Assembly (NCBI GenBank): GCA_027578815.1 | Contig: JANBTH010000374.1 | Location: 1-18,871, forward strand | From: Coemansia sp. RSA 1804 | Lineage: Eukaryota; Kickxellomycota; Kickxellomycetes; Kickxellales; Kickxellaceae | Length of the DNA: 18,871 nucleotides | Direction: 5' to 3' | Part shown: positions 6,571 to 16,900 of the stretch, in pieces | Layout of the letters: each line of letters opens with the position of its first letter | How positions within the stretch are numbered: the first letter of the stretch is position 1 | Notes under the pieces: model-generated | Seen by the model: the letters and a program-made list of their open reading frames with translations, nothing else | Database searches by the model: none | Told to the model about the DNA's origin: nothing | Program-made: the position numbers and the translations under genes

Positions 6571-8631
6571 GTTAGTAGGAGAGACGTTTGCAGAGGATGG
6601 TGGCGGCTGGGGAGGTAGTCAAAGTAGCGGAAATAAAGATATTAGGGATAAAACGACGGGTGGTAAAGAGTAGCGTAAGAGTGTTGCACCCCAGATGCGC
6701 TTGAATCGGACCTAGAGCTAGAGTTATAAGGGGGGAAAGGAATAGGTTCAATTGAACTAAACAACCAACATTGGTCATTGAGTATCTTTTCTTTATCCCT
6801 CTTATTTACTACTTTTGTTACTACGTTGGATCTTTTGTGGACCAACGCATACATCATTTGGCAAACCATGACATTAGAACAAGCCAATAGAAAGCAAAAA
6901 CAGAACAGGGAACAAACAATCGTCTAGGCTGCGTCGTGAGGCGCAACTAAACAGTTTCTGCTATGTGGATTCATATTAAGACATTGTGGACCGCCTTGAC
7001 AATCGCACTGTCAGCGTAAACAATGTTTTGTTGATTTATATAGAACAAAGATGGCTTGGACATCTTCCATACAGAAACACTGGCATTATCTTACGGCTGG
7101 AAAACAAAATAGATAAACACCACAGCAGGCTCCAACAATTAAAGGCTTTGCAAAACATTCCAGCCGTTAGATTGTTTTTGTGACAATTTGGCAGGGTAGC
7201 AGATGTGTAGAATGAGGTAAATAACCCCGTTTTCGGCCAGAACATTGCCATAGGCCTGTATGCTCTAATTTGCTCCTGACAATAAACAGCAATATCTGCA
7301 GCTTCTTGCTTGGAATTGGCAAATGAGACCAAGGCACCAAGGTAAACCGAAGAGCAATGCATTTTCTAGGGTGTACTAAACAGACAAGGCCATTATCGAT
7401 AGTAAAGTCAATAACAATCCCCATCTGTGTGTGCGTCTTTCGTTTAGCAGCACAGAGAGTACTTTTGTTTTAAAGCAAGAATGTTCCGTTGTTGCAATGC
7501 AATGTTTGCCAATGTGCAATAACCATAGACCGAACGGACAAATACAAGACAACAGGAGTAGCGCTTCCATTGCATCGGGTCTGGTCGGCAGTGGCTACAA
7601 ACAAAACGACGCAAAAGAGCACGACAAAAACCATCTCCCTTTCTTTGCAAATGAAATATCAGCGCCTTGACATGGTGAAAAGCTAAAGTATATGGAAGGA
7701 GCACTGCACGCATGTGCGCACATAAAACAGGCGCAGCATCTGCTGTGCTTCGGGACTTGCGCCATTTGTCAATATTACCGCTGGCAAAGCAAAATTCCCA
7801 CCCCCTTCGCCACCCTGCTCGGAAATAAACGACTCCAGGGGGAAAAGGAAGTCACGATCAGGATGAGCAATGGCTGCTTGGATCCTGGAGATTGTGTAGC
7901 TGGACTTCGCATCGATGATCCATGGGTGAACATATTCCCAGCACCCAGAATTAGCCGCACTCCTCCTCTTTGCCTGGTGAGACATTTCTGGTTTCTGGAA
8001 CCCAACAGAGTATGGATGGCATGCGATGGTGATGGCGATGGACACAATTGTATTGCATTCTGATGATGTGGCAATTTTTCACCTTTCTAATGCCACAGTG
8101 GTGTTATTCATCTCTATAGCGTATCCTGTTTTTTCCTGGGCACCGAGTCATATTGTATCCACCTCCCATGCCTCGTAATTGTTACGCATCGAACTTACAA
8201 GCAGTGGCAGTCGGCGCTAGCCATCGATCTGCCCTGATCCGAAACATCCATTTCATTTGGTGGAGATATTGCGTGCTCGCACAGATGCGCTTTCTGAAGG
8301 AGACACAAAAGGGGGAAGTATGCGACAAGTAACTTGTCCAAATTTGGCTGCCATCTTGGTTTATCCGTTTCGTTTGGTCGCGGTAAACCAAGCCAAGCAT
8401 AGTTCAGGCAAACACAAAATTCCCTTGCTTTTTTCCGAGGTCGCAGGAGCACAGGCTTTCACACCGTAAGCCATCCTTTTCCTTCTTTGTAATCAATGTC
8501 CCAAAAATAGCCCTCCATATTGCTTCAAAAATGCCATTCCGATTAGTTCCGCAAAGAAAAGCAAACCCTGGCAATAAATGAAAAAAGATAACAATGCGCG
8601 CATTTCTAGTGCCTCATCATCACCGCTTTTT

Positions 8632-8679
8632 CCAATTTCTATGTGCCGTATTGGAAGACGGGAGTTGCCGTTTTCCAAT
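8632..8679 (+). promoter_or_regulatory. Cluster of three CCAAT boxes upstream of the NADH dehydrogenase gene
   Basis: TCCAAT occurs at 8631-8636 (plus), 8650-8655 (minus, read as ATTGGA) and 8674-8679 (plus). In fungi CCAAT is bound by the Hap2/3/5 complex, which often controls respiratory genes. The cluster sits about 330-375 bp before the chosen ATG and about 200-245 bp before the TATA box. The motif is seen; the regulatory role is inferred. Confidence 0.45.
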
Positions 8680-8877
8680 TCTCGTTGGGAAAGTTTGTTA
8701 ATAGAATCCTCCTTTTTCCCAGCAAATGCAAACGTTGAGCATTAGCGTCATTGTGGAAGGGTCTTGTGGATGTGACTGGCTGCGCCGGCACCGAGTGGAA
8801 GTCTGCTGTGAAACCAAGTGACCAAATTTGCTAGCTGATATTTGTCTTGTTTCGTTTCATGCGTAAAAATATTAAAG

Positions 8878-8884
8878 TATAAAA
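8878..8884 (+). promoter_or_regulatory. TATA box (TATAAAA) of the NADH dehydrogenase gene
   Basis: TATAAAA lies 129 bp upstream of the ATG at 9007. A second TATAAAC lies at 8965-8971, 42 bp upstream. Transcription starting downstream of these sites would miss or barely include the in-frame ATGs at 8902 and 8941, which supports the 9007 start. Confidence 0.5.
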
Positions 8885-9006
8885 GTATTCATTTTTCTCC
8901 GATGGAAAAGCATGATGGCATCTTTTCTTCCACATCCCCCATGCACCAATATCAAACAGCGCTCTATAAACAGCCGTCGTCTAGCATTACACCGCGTATC
9001 CCAAGA

Positions 9007-10638
9007 ATGATTGCTAGGCTAACAGCCACCGCCTTGGCACCCGTGTCCCGCTCGCTTGCCCATGGCCCCACCGCACCCGTCGTCGTCATGAAGATCCAGT
9101 CCAGGAGGATCAGAAATGCCGCGTCTCAAGCTCACATCCCAGTCGCGTCTACACCACAGCACAGGATCCAGCAAAGATATGCATCGTCAGCTACCCCTGG
9201 CACCAGTTCTTCTCTGGCTTCCATACAAATGCCCGTATCGGCTTCACGGCCTCAGGACCCCACTGCCGCAATCGGAAGGGACAGCGCATCTAGCGCCGGT
9301 AATAAAGACAGCAAGAAGACGCTTGTTCTTTTGGGGACGGGTTGGGGAACAACGACGATCCTAAAGAACATCGACACCAAGCATTACAACGTTGTCGTTG
9401 TTTCGCCCCGCAACTACTTTTTGTTCACGCCGCTTCTCCCGAGCTGCACCGTTGGCACCACCGAGAGCCGCTCCATTATGGAGCCCATTCGGCACATTGC
9501 TGGGCGTCGTGGAAAGGAAATAAAGTTCTACGAGGCCGAATGCCAAGATATCGATGTTGGCAAAAAGGAGCTAAAGATCGAGTACAACAGCAATCTTGTG
9601 GAGGGCGCCAACGCAAACGCTACGGCAAACATAAAGTACGACTACCTCATTGTTGGCGTCGGCGGCACATACAACACGTTTGGAACGCCCGGAGTCGAGA
9701 AGCACGCATGCTTCCTCAAAGAGATGGGCGATGCCAGCAAGATCCGTCGCCGCCTCAAGGACACAATCGAAAAGGCCTCGTTCGATAGCATCTCTGCCGA
9801 AGAACGTAGCCGGCTCCTGAATATTGTCGTTGTTGGTGGTGGGCCGACCGGTGTCGAGTTTGCTGGCGAGCTCCACGATCTCATCACCGAGGATCTGAGC
9901 AGGTGGGTTCCAGAGCTTTCCAAGCAGATAAAAATAACGCTTGTCGAGGCATTGCCCAATATCCTGAGCTCCTTTGACAAGAAGCTTGTGATCTACACCG
10001 AGGTGATGTTTAAAAAGTCTGGCATCGCCTTGCGCACAAACACAAAGGTCAAGGAGGTGAAGGAGAAGTCGCTTGTTGTAAGCGACGCTGACGGCACGGA
10101 GAGCGAGATCCCCTATGGCACCATTGTATGGGCTGCCGGCATCAGCGCCCGCCAGTTCGCACACACTCTGCGCTCAAAGGTGCCCGATGTCCAGACAAGC
10201 AGCCGTGGGCTCATCATCGACGACTATCTACGTGTCAAGGGAACAAAAGACATCTGGGCGCTAGGCGACTGCACCGTGTCCAAAAACGCGCCTCTGGCAC
10301 AGGTTGCTTCGCAGCAGGGCAAGTGGCTGTCCAAGACACTCGACAGGCTTGCAAAGGACAAGAGCATCGGCTCTACAGATGATGCCTTTGTCCGTCTCGA
10401 CCAAACGGTAAAGCCGTTTGTGTACTCTTCAAACGGATCGCTGGCGTACATTGGAGGCGAAAAGGCGATTGCCGAGCTGCCTTTCTTCAACAAGCACATC
10501 ACTGTTGGCGGCCCTCTCACATCGCTGTTCTGGAAGTCGTACTGTTTGTGGGAACTGTCCTCCGTTCGCAGCAGCCTTTCGGTCGCCACCGACTGGGTGA
10601 AGCGCGCATTGTTTGGTCGCACCATGAGTGTTGACTAG
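9007..10638 (+). CDS. NDE1/NDI1: Alternative (type II) NADH:ubiquinone oxidoreductase, mitochondrial
   Basis: This is a non-proton-pumping NADH dehydrogenase of 543 aa from the chosen ATG (yeast Ndi1 513, Nde1 560). It passes electrons from NADH through FAD to quinone at the inner mitochondrial membrane. MIARLTATALAPVSRSLA and the following Arg/Ser/Ala-rich leader form a typical mitochondrial presequence. The FAD Rossmann motif GTGWG is at residues 110-114, followed by SPRNYFLFTPLLP. The NADH Rossmann motif GGGPTGVEFAGE starts at 277. WAAGI and ALGDC follow. The C-terminus has GGPLTSLFWKSYCLWE and a hydrophobic/amphipathic segment that attaches the enzyme to the membrane. No EF-hand insertion is seen. 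The frame extends upstream to 8842 but begins there with TTG; in-frame ATGs at 8902 and 8941 are less likely because of the TATA boxes. Whether it faces the matrix (Ndi1) or the intermembrane space (Nde1) cannot be told from this sequence. Confidence 0.95.
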   Translation: MIARLTATALAPVSRSLAHGPTAPVVVMKIQSRRIRNAASQAHIPVASTPQHRIQQRYASSATPGTSSSLASIQMPVSASRPQDPTAAIGRDSASSAGNKDSKKTLVLLGTGWGTTTILKNIDTKHYNVVVVSPRNYFLFTPLLPSCTVGTTESRSIMEPIRHIAGRRGKEIKFYEAECQDIDVGKKELKIEYNSNLVEGANANATANIKYDYLIVGVGGTYNTFGTPGVEKHACFLKEMGDASKIRRRLKDTIEKASFDSISAEERSRLLNIVVVGGGPTGVEFAGELHDLITEDLSRWVPELSKQIKITLVEALPNILSSFDKKLVIYTEVMFKKSGIALRTNTKVKEVKEKSLVVSDADGTESEIPYGTIVWAAGISARQFAHTLRSKVPDVQTSSRGLIIDDYLRVKGTKDIWALGDCTVSKNAPLAQVASQQGKWLSKTLDRLAKDKSIGSTDDAFVRLDQTVKPFVYSSNGSLAYIGGEKAIAELPFFNKHITVGGPLTSLFWKSYCLWELSSVRSSLSVATDWVKRALFGRTMSVD

Positions 10639-10906
10639 GCAAAGGCAACTGCTGCCGATTCTAGCAGCACTAAAAAATTTACACCACCCTGAGGTGAGAC
10701 TAATGCGCCACCGCGTGCTTCCATCATCTTCTTTCTTGCATAAAGTATAATTTAAATTAAAGCAATTACACCAACGGAGATGATCTGTATCGCTCGGACT
10801 AGAAAAGAGTCCCATCATGTTCTGTTTGGGTTTTGAGGATCCGGTTCCAAAAGGTGGCTTTGTCTGTGAGCAAAAAAAAAACTCCCAAAATCGCCCCCGT
10901 CTGCCT
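10639..10906. terminator. Shared convergent 3' region of NADH dehydrogenase and TEL1
   Basis: The 268 bp between the two stop codons include an AT-rich block (about 10738-10765, with TAAAGTATAATTTAAATTAA) and a poly-A run at 10872-10880. These are likely 3'-processing areas for the plus and minus transcripts respectively. No coding signal is supported here. A minus frame crossing it (10429-10932) lies antisense to the dehydrogenase and is not credible. Confidence 0.4.
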
Positions 10907-13900
10907 CTAGTACCACGCGCTCCAGCCCTCAAACATGCGTGAAAGAAGCATAGGGTCCGTCGCTTGCTGAATAAGCTCGCTCACTTGGCCCTCTGCACTG
11001 ATTCTAGCGTCCAGGCGCTGTCCAACGTGTATTATCGACCTCCACGCCTCCTTGTTTTCGTCTTCGGCTGCCGCTGCGTCTGTCTCTTCCGCAAGCACAA
11101 CATCGCGCTCTCCAATGTCGCTGGGCGTGCTGCTGATCCGCGAGCCGTCACGAAGCTCGTCTACATACCCTCCGGCAGTGCGGTTCATCTTGTCTATCCG
11201 CAACGGGATGAGCGACCACATGTAGAGCGGGTCGACCTTGAGAACATTGAGAATAGTGATCACTACGCGCGAGTTCATGCGCATGACCTCCAGCGCTGTC
11301 TGACAGGTGCTTTGGAATGTTCCCTGAAGCCCCAAAAGCCCCATGCCATCAATCATTTCGCGGGTCAGTCTAAACGGAACAAGTTCGGGAATAGGAAGCA
11401 GCTTTCCCAGGTCAAAGGCAATCCCAAGGTCTATGTGCACAACCTCCGCTGTTGACCGGTCCATCAGAATGTTTTGCAAATGGCGGTCGCCGATTCCGAG
11501 AACCCACCCAGCTATCGACGATACTGCGGCGGAGCAGATGTACATCTCGCGGTGCTCAAACCAGCTCTGCGAGTCATAAAAGTTCTCGTAGAAGAAGAAC
11601 CTGAACACAGGTGGCGCTATCCTACATACGTCCTCAAGCACCTCGAGCTTTTGCTGTGCGCTTGTTGCCTTGTCCTTGTGCACATCGTGAATCATACTGC
11701 GCAGCTGTGCCATTGGGGGCGCACCAGGTCGGTACTTTTCTTCCTTTTCCCTGAACCAGTTGCCCAAGGGCACTGTGTTGTCAACCCATTGCAGGACACC
11801 ACAGCGCTTGGTCAGCGGGACCACTTGGTAGGTGCGGACACGCAGAATACTGCTCGATGACGATGCCAGCCCAGGCGCTTTTCTCTTCGCAGAACTCATG
11901 CACCGATTGATAACGTGGAATAGCTGCTCGATAATTGCATCCTGTCGCATATCATCCTTGCCCTTGACCAGCTGCTTGTAGCGTCTGCCGTCGGTGCCAA
12001 GCACGCGTGTGATCTTTGGCAGGTTAATCCCGCCAGCAAGCGTGTATCCATCCGCAATGGTGCTAATGAACGGCACGCTCATGTAGTCGCGGGGCGTCTC
12101 GGCTCGTGGAGTTGCTGTCAGAACAGGAATGTTGGGCGGAAGGTTCTTGACTAGCTTTTTGATCTTTAGCTTGCTGCTAAACTCGATAAGCCTACCTTCA
12201 AGCTTGGAGCTCCTATACTTTTCGGGCACCGGGGTAACGGCGAGTTCAATGTACATGTTGCACAGCTCCTCAATTGCTCTGACGATGCTGCCCAGCTCGG
12301 GGTTGTTTGCCGTTATGCCCACGATTATCGATGTAGCTGCTTCGCTACGACGCTGCTCCATCTTCTCACTCTCGGGAGACTGCTGTGCCATAAAGCTGCC
12401 TGTTCTCCTCAGATTCCTGCTCGCTTCATTCGTCGACGACGTGCGGTTGGCGTTTCTCAGAGCAAACAAGTGGTATAGCATGTGGTACGGATAGTCAACC
12501 GACATGCGATGCACAAGATGAGCTAGCGTCGAGTGGAAGGCATCGCCTTCGGTGCCTAGACGTGCACACAGCTGGTGCGCCAGCGGAAGAAGCTTGTGGC
12601 TGGGGACGCTGTCCAGCAGCCCAGAGGAAAGCACCGAGTGCAGTTCTGACACCCGTGCGTGGGTCATTATCAGCGACACAAGTGAGTAGACGCTGTCGTC
12701 AAACGTGTGACAGCACTCAAGGCACTTGACAAACGACCAGACTGCCAGTCGCAAAAATCCGCCAATGTTGGACCGTAGCTCGGCAAGCTCCTTCTGGTCG
12801 TTATTTACCTGGATCTCCAGACGGCGCAAGATTGCCTTGAGTCTTGACATTTCGGTGCTGCTACTTGCCCGACTAAGCTGCTGTTGGCAGGCTGCAAGCT
12901 CCCTTGACTTTTGCTTGCGCACTGCACCAGACGCCTCGTTGTCTCTCAATGTGGTAAGCTCCTCGCATTGTCGCTCCGAAAACTCCGCAAGAGCATTTAG
13001 CGCGCGACCAGTCCATGCCGTAGGCGAATTGACGCCTTGTAATAGCTGTGCTGACTTGTTGAAATACTCCTCCCACAGAACCGCCGGCCGCTCCTTGCGC
13101 TGCTTATCCGACCACTCGCCCACGGTTAATATAATCTTTGACAGCAGGATGGTGGCTGTCTCGATCTCCGCATCTGTCCACATTGGCAAAGAACTCGCTG
13201 CCGTTTTCCCAGAATGTGCGCTGCTATGCTCAATCTGTCCTGCTTTTGCCTGCTGCAGCAAACCCTCCATAGCCTTTTTGTGCGACTGGAGCAGCTCAAC
13301 AGCCATGTTTCGGTTTCCGGCATCCCACAATGTTTCTGCCTCCCATAGCCTAAGCTCTGGCTCCAAGATCCTGTCGTCGTATTTGATTGTTTGTGACAGC
13401 GAACGAAGACGGAATATATTATTCATCGATGCCTGCCAGTTACCCGTTTGCCGCGATACAACACAGGCCGAATGCACTGCTTCCTTGTAGCGCCCAAATA
13501 ACCGTTCAAGAGTCGGCCCGCTTTGTTCTTGTGCATCGGCATCGCAGATTGCAATCTCGTGGAGGATGAGGTTTGCCGAGTATACTGGCACCAATGCTTT
13601 TGCGCTCATACTTGCTCTGCTCCTGGAAATCAGGAGCTCTGTGATCTGGCTGACATGCACAAACTCATTGGCATCGTGCTGTCCAAAACGACCGCAGCTA
13701 GTAATCAGCGGGAGAAGCATGCTTACTGTGTGGTAAGACCACGACTCGTGTAGGTTGTTAGACGCCACGGTTATACCAGTTATTGCGCCTGGGCTTGATA
13801 TGTAGTTTTGCGCAGTCAGCTTCGCTTCGAAAGGCTGTGAGCGTTGGCGCAGTTTAAACATATTATATAGCGACTCCTCCGCACCACTCGCTGTTGTGAG

Positions 13901-16900
13901 AAATAGACACGATCTGGTGCTGTTGTTCTGTTGGGCTATTGGCAGCGAAGGCACGTCCCATTTGGAAAGCCTCCACGACGCAGCGAATGCAGCACTAGTG
14001 GTTACCGTGCGTTGGCTGCTATCATATGATGCCTTGCTACCATCTCCAACCCATGACAGTTCTGGGCGGATCGAGTTAAGTAGCCCTAGATGTACCAGAG
14101 TATCCCCGATATCAAGCTTCGTACTTTTGTCCACTGTGCTTTGTGGCGGATCTAGGCCGTTCTGAAAAGGCCGAACAGACTCTCTAGATGCCGCTTCTTG
14201 GTAGAGAAGCAAGGTACGCCAATCGCCAGTATCTCGGCATCTTTGCATGATCTCCGAGACTGACCCCACCGGCTCTAGCAGCTGAGCTGCTGGCAGGTTT
14301 CCAAGGCCGTGGTAAACCGATCGTAGCAACCCTTTGGCTTCAGTGCTTATATCAGCGAGCACTGGCTGACGCTCAGTGTTGGTGCATGTCAGGTCGCACT
14401 CGAGCAGAAACGCAGCAGTCTTAGGCATGTCAAGCTTCACTGCCAAATCAGCCATCTCGAAAAAAGCGAGCGGAAGCATAACAAAGAAACCGCGAATGTC
14501 AGAAAACTGGGACGAAAGTTGGCGCGTTTCAAGAGTTCGGAATATGGTGTCCCGTGCAATGCGCGGTGCTCTTAGATGCCAATTATAGGCAAAGTCCAGC
14601 AGAAACGACGATATCTCTTCTCTCTCGGCCTGGTTTGCCTCCAGAACCACTTCGTGAATGACGTGGGGAAGCAGACAGCTTGCAGCATGCGAGTCGGCAA
14701 GAATAAGAGACGTTGCTAGCTTGAACTTTCTGCCGTTTCTGTGCATAGCCAAGGCACATACGAGCCCTGAAATAGCGGAATCAGGGTCTATGCTAGGCGA
14801 ACAAAGTGCTTCAAGTAGCGTAGTGTCTAGTTCAACAGTAGCTCTCTCTTTGATCCACGCAGTAGCACAGCTCTTCTGAACAGATGAAAACCGAGGCATT
14901 GCAGCTACATCGCGCATTATCTGTTTCTGGCTTGCATTGGCCCACTCCAACGACAGAGCAGACTGAGCTGCATCGGATTCAGGCAATTTAGCGCCTAGTA
15001 GCTTTGAAGCAACGTCGATTGCGGCCAGAACAGCGTCAAGATTACGAGAGTGTGTCACAATGTTGCAGATATGCCAGGAAACATCGCCCTCCTTTGAAAT
15101 ACTGTCTACGGAGGCAGTGCGATCACCGATAGTACCTTCATCGCCATTCTCGAAAATAGTCAGCAGCGAAAGAGAGCGAATAAGCATGGCCGATATATAC
15201 TTTCTTTCGTGAACAGTGTTATCATGGCGTTCTAAATACCTGAAAATGGCCTTGCGGATGGAAAGCAGGTCATGAACAATATGCGTTGCAAGGTTGATCC
15301 GCGATCCTTCGCCGTCATCTGGATTGGCAAGACCAAACCTACTTGTCTTTGTGTCCAGAGGAAGCGCCAGTTTCACAATCCGCTCAATAGACTCTACTAG
15401 AATCTCCGCGCAAGCCAGGGAGCAGTACCCCATTTCCAACCTATGCACTGCTGTTTTCGCAGCAAGCAAAAGTGCTGTTCTGTCATCAAAGGCCCTAATT
15501 GTGCCTTTAGTAACGACCATGGATGACAAATGGCTCCAGTCGCATAGAGTCTCTAGACCGGTATCGACAAATATCATGGAACTGCTGCTAAGAGGATTGG
15601 CACCTGCCGCCTTTCCTGTCTCCTCTATCATACAGGCAAGAGCAGTGACTGACAGGGCGTCAATACCCAGGTTGTAGCCTTGTGACATATGTTTAACAAG
15701 GGCATCCATAAGACCAGTACCGATCATGCCAAATAGTTCATGAGGCGGCGTCGTAGAGCTGCTATCAAGTATGACACAGAGTACAAGACAGCATATCGCA
15801 TCGGTGCGTCCAGGCTTGAAAAGCCACGAATCGAAAGCCGTCCGAAAGATCACTGCCTGAAAAAGAGGACTATCAAGCGTGTCAGCATGCAGGATCCTGA
15901 CAAAGAGACACAGCGAGCAAACAAGACGCAGCCGTTCGTCGTCATAGAGCGCAGAAGAAAGTGATGTATGAATTCGTGCGACTATCCATGCAGCACGAGA
16001 GCTGTTCATAAATTCCAGAGCGCTGGTCCCACCGCCAGCCAGCGCAACAGCATCAATAGCATCGCAGATCAGGCTAGCGCTGTAGCGACGGCCCCACTGG
16101 GCGAGAAACCCCGCTGTTTGTGGGAGTATTGCAATTGCTTTCTCTTTTAACTTGGCATCGTACGCCTTTACGAATCCTCGAGCAATGTGCATCTGACCAT
16201 GCTTACTTTCCACGGAGACTAGCGTTGAGTTCATTTCCGCAGAAACGTCTGTGCCAGGCATACAGAGACAAAGAAGGCAGAGGATAATCGCCTCTGGCGT
16301 GTCTCTTGCAAACCTCTCCATCCGTCTGTCTGTGACATAGGGCACAAGGATTGTCTCACGTACGCTGTTATATAATTCAGGATCAGTAATCGATAAAACA
16401 ACAGAGTGAGCGAGCAGTGTGCACGCGCACTCGTCGCTGACACAGTCGTCGTTTCCATCTAGCATTTGTGGAAGCACACTCTTTGCCTTTTCCAAATCTC
16501 CACGCATCATCCATTCCACGGCAAGCTCAACACACACCATGTCCCAAGTACCAGCATCCTTTTGAGCGGCTAATGCATCACGTATGATCGGGAAAAGGTC
16601 TGGTTCGATGCTAAAGATGTCTGACGCACAGCACGCAATCATTTTTTCAGTAGAACTGAAGCCAGATAAAGTGGCAATGGTAAGAAGCAGTCTGTGACAG
16701 AGACGAACAACACTATGGGGACAACCGCTTTGCGGCTGAATTTGAAGAAGCGAAATAGTCAGTGCTCCCGGTATCACACTTCCAGAGACTATAGACAACA
16801 TCGAAAGACCAAGATTGCGAGTCATAAGCACAAGTGTATCATCAGCATCGCACCTTGGGGATTCTGGATAGACTATTCTGGCGTTTGATTGTAGATATGG

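Larger units (their letters stand above)
6434..9006. other. Large divergent spacer between the secreted protein and NADH dehydrogenase genes
   Basis: This is the longest gene-poor stretch, about 2.6 kb. The left end holds TATA-like elements for the minus-strand secreted protein. The right end holds CCAAT and TATA elements for the plus-strand dehydrogenase. Between them several frames of 60-120 codons are open (notably minus 7036-7362 and both strands of 7683-8074). None has recognisable domains, and the latter region is open in three frames at once. I saw no tRNA B box, transposon terminus or long repeat. Unannotated spliced or short genes remain possible. Confidence 0.5.

Noticed and set aside
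8139..8796. The 10-mer GGCACCGAGT occurs at 8139-8148 and 8787-8796 and resembles part of a Cas9 tracrRNA 3' hairpin.
   Set aside because: The matching hairpin arm is absent in both places, there are no CRISPR repeats or cas genes, and the window is eukaryotic. Coincidence.
9571..10164. A 197-codon minus-strand frame inside the NADH dehydrogenase gene, and other antisense frames in ADE2 and TEL1.
   Set aside because: Each lies fully within a well-supported gene on the other strand and follows from its codon bias.
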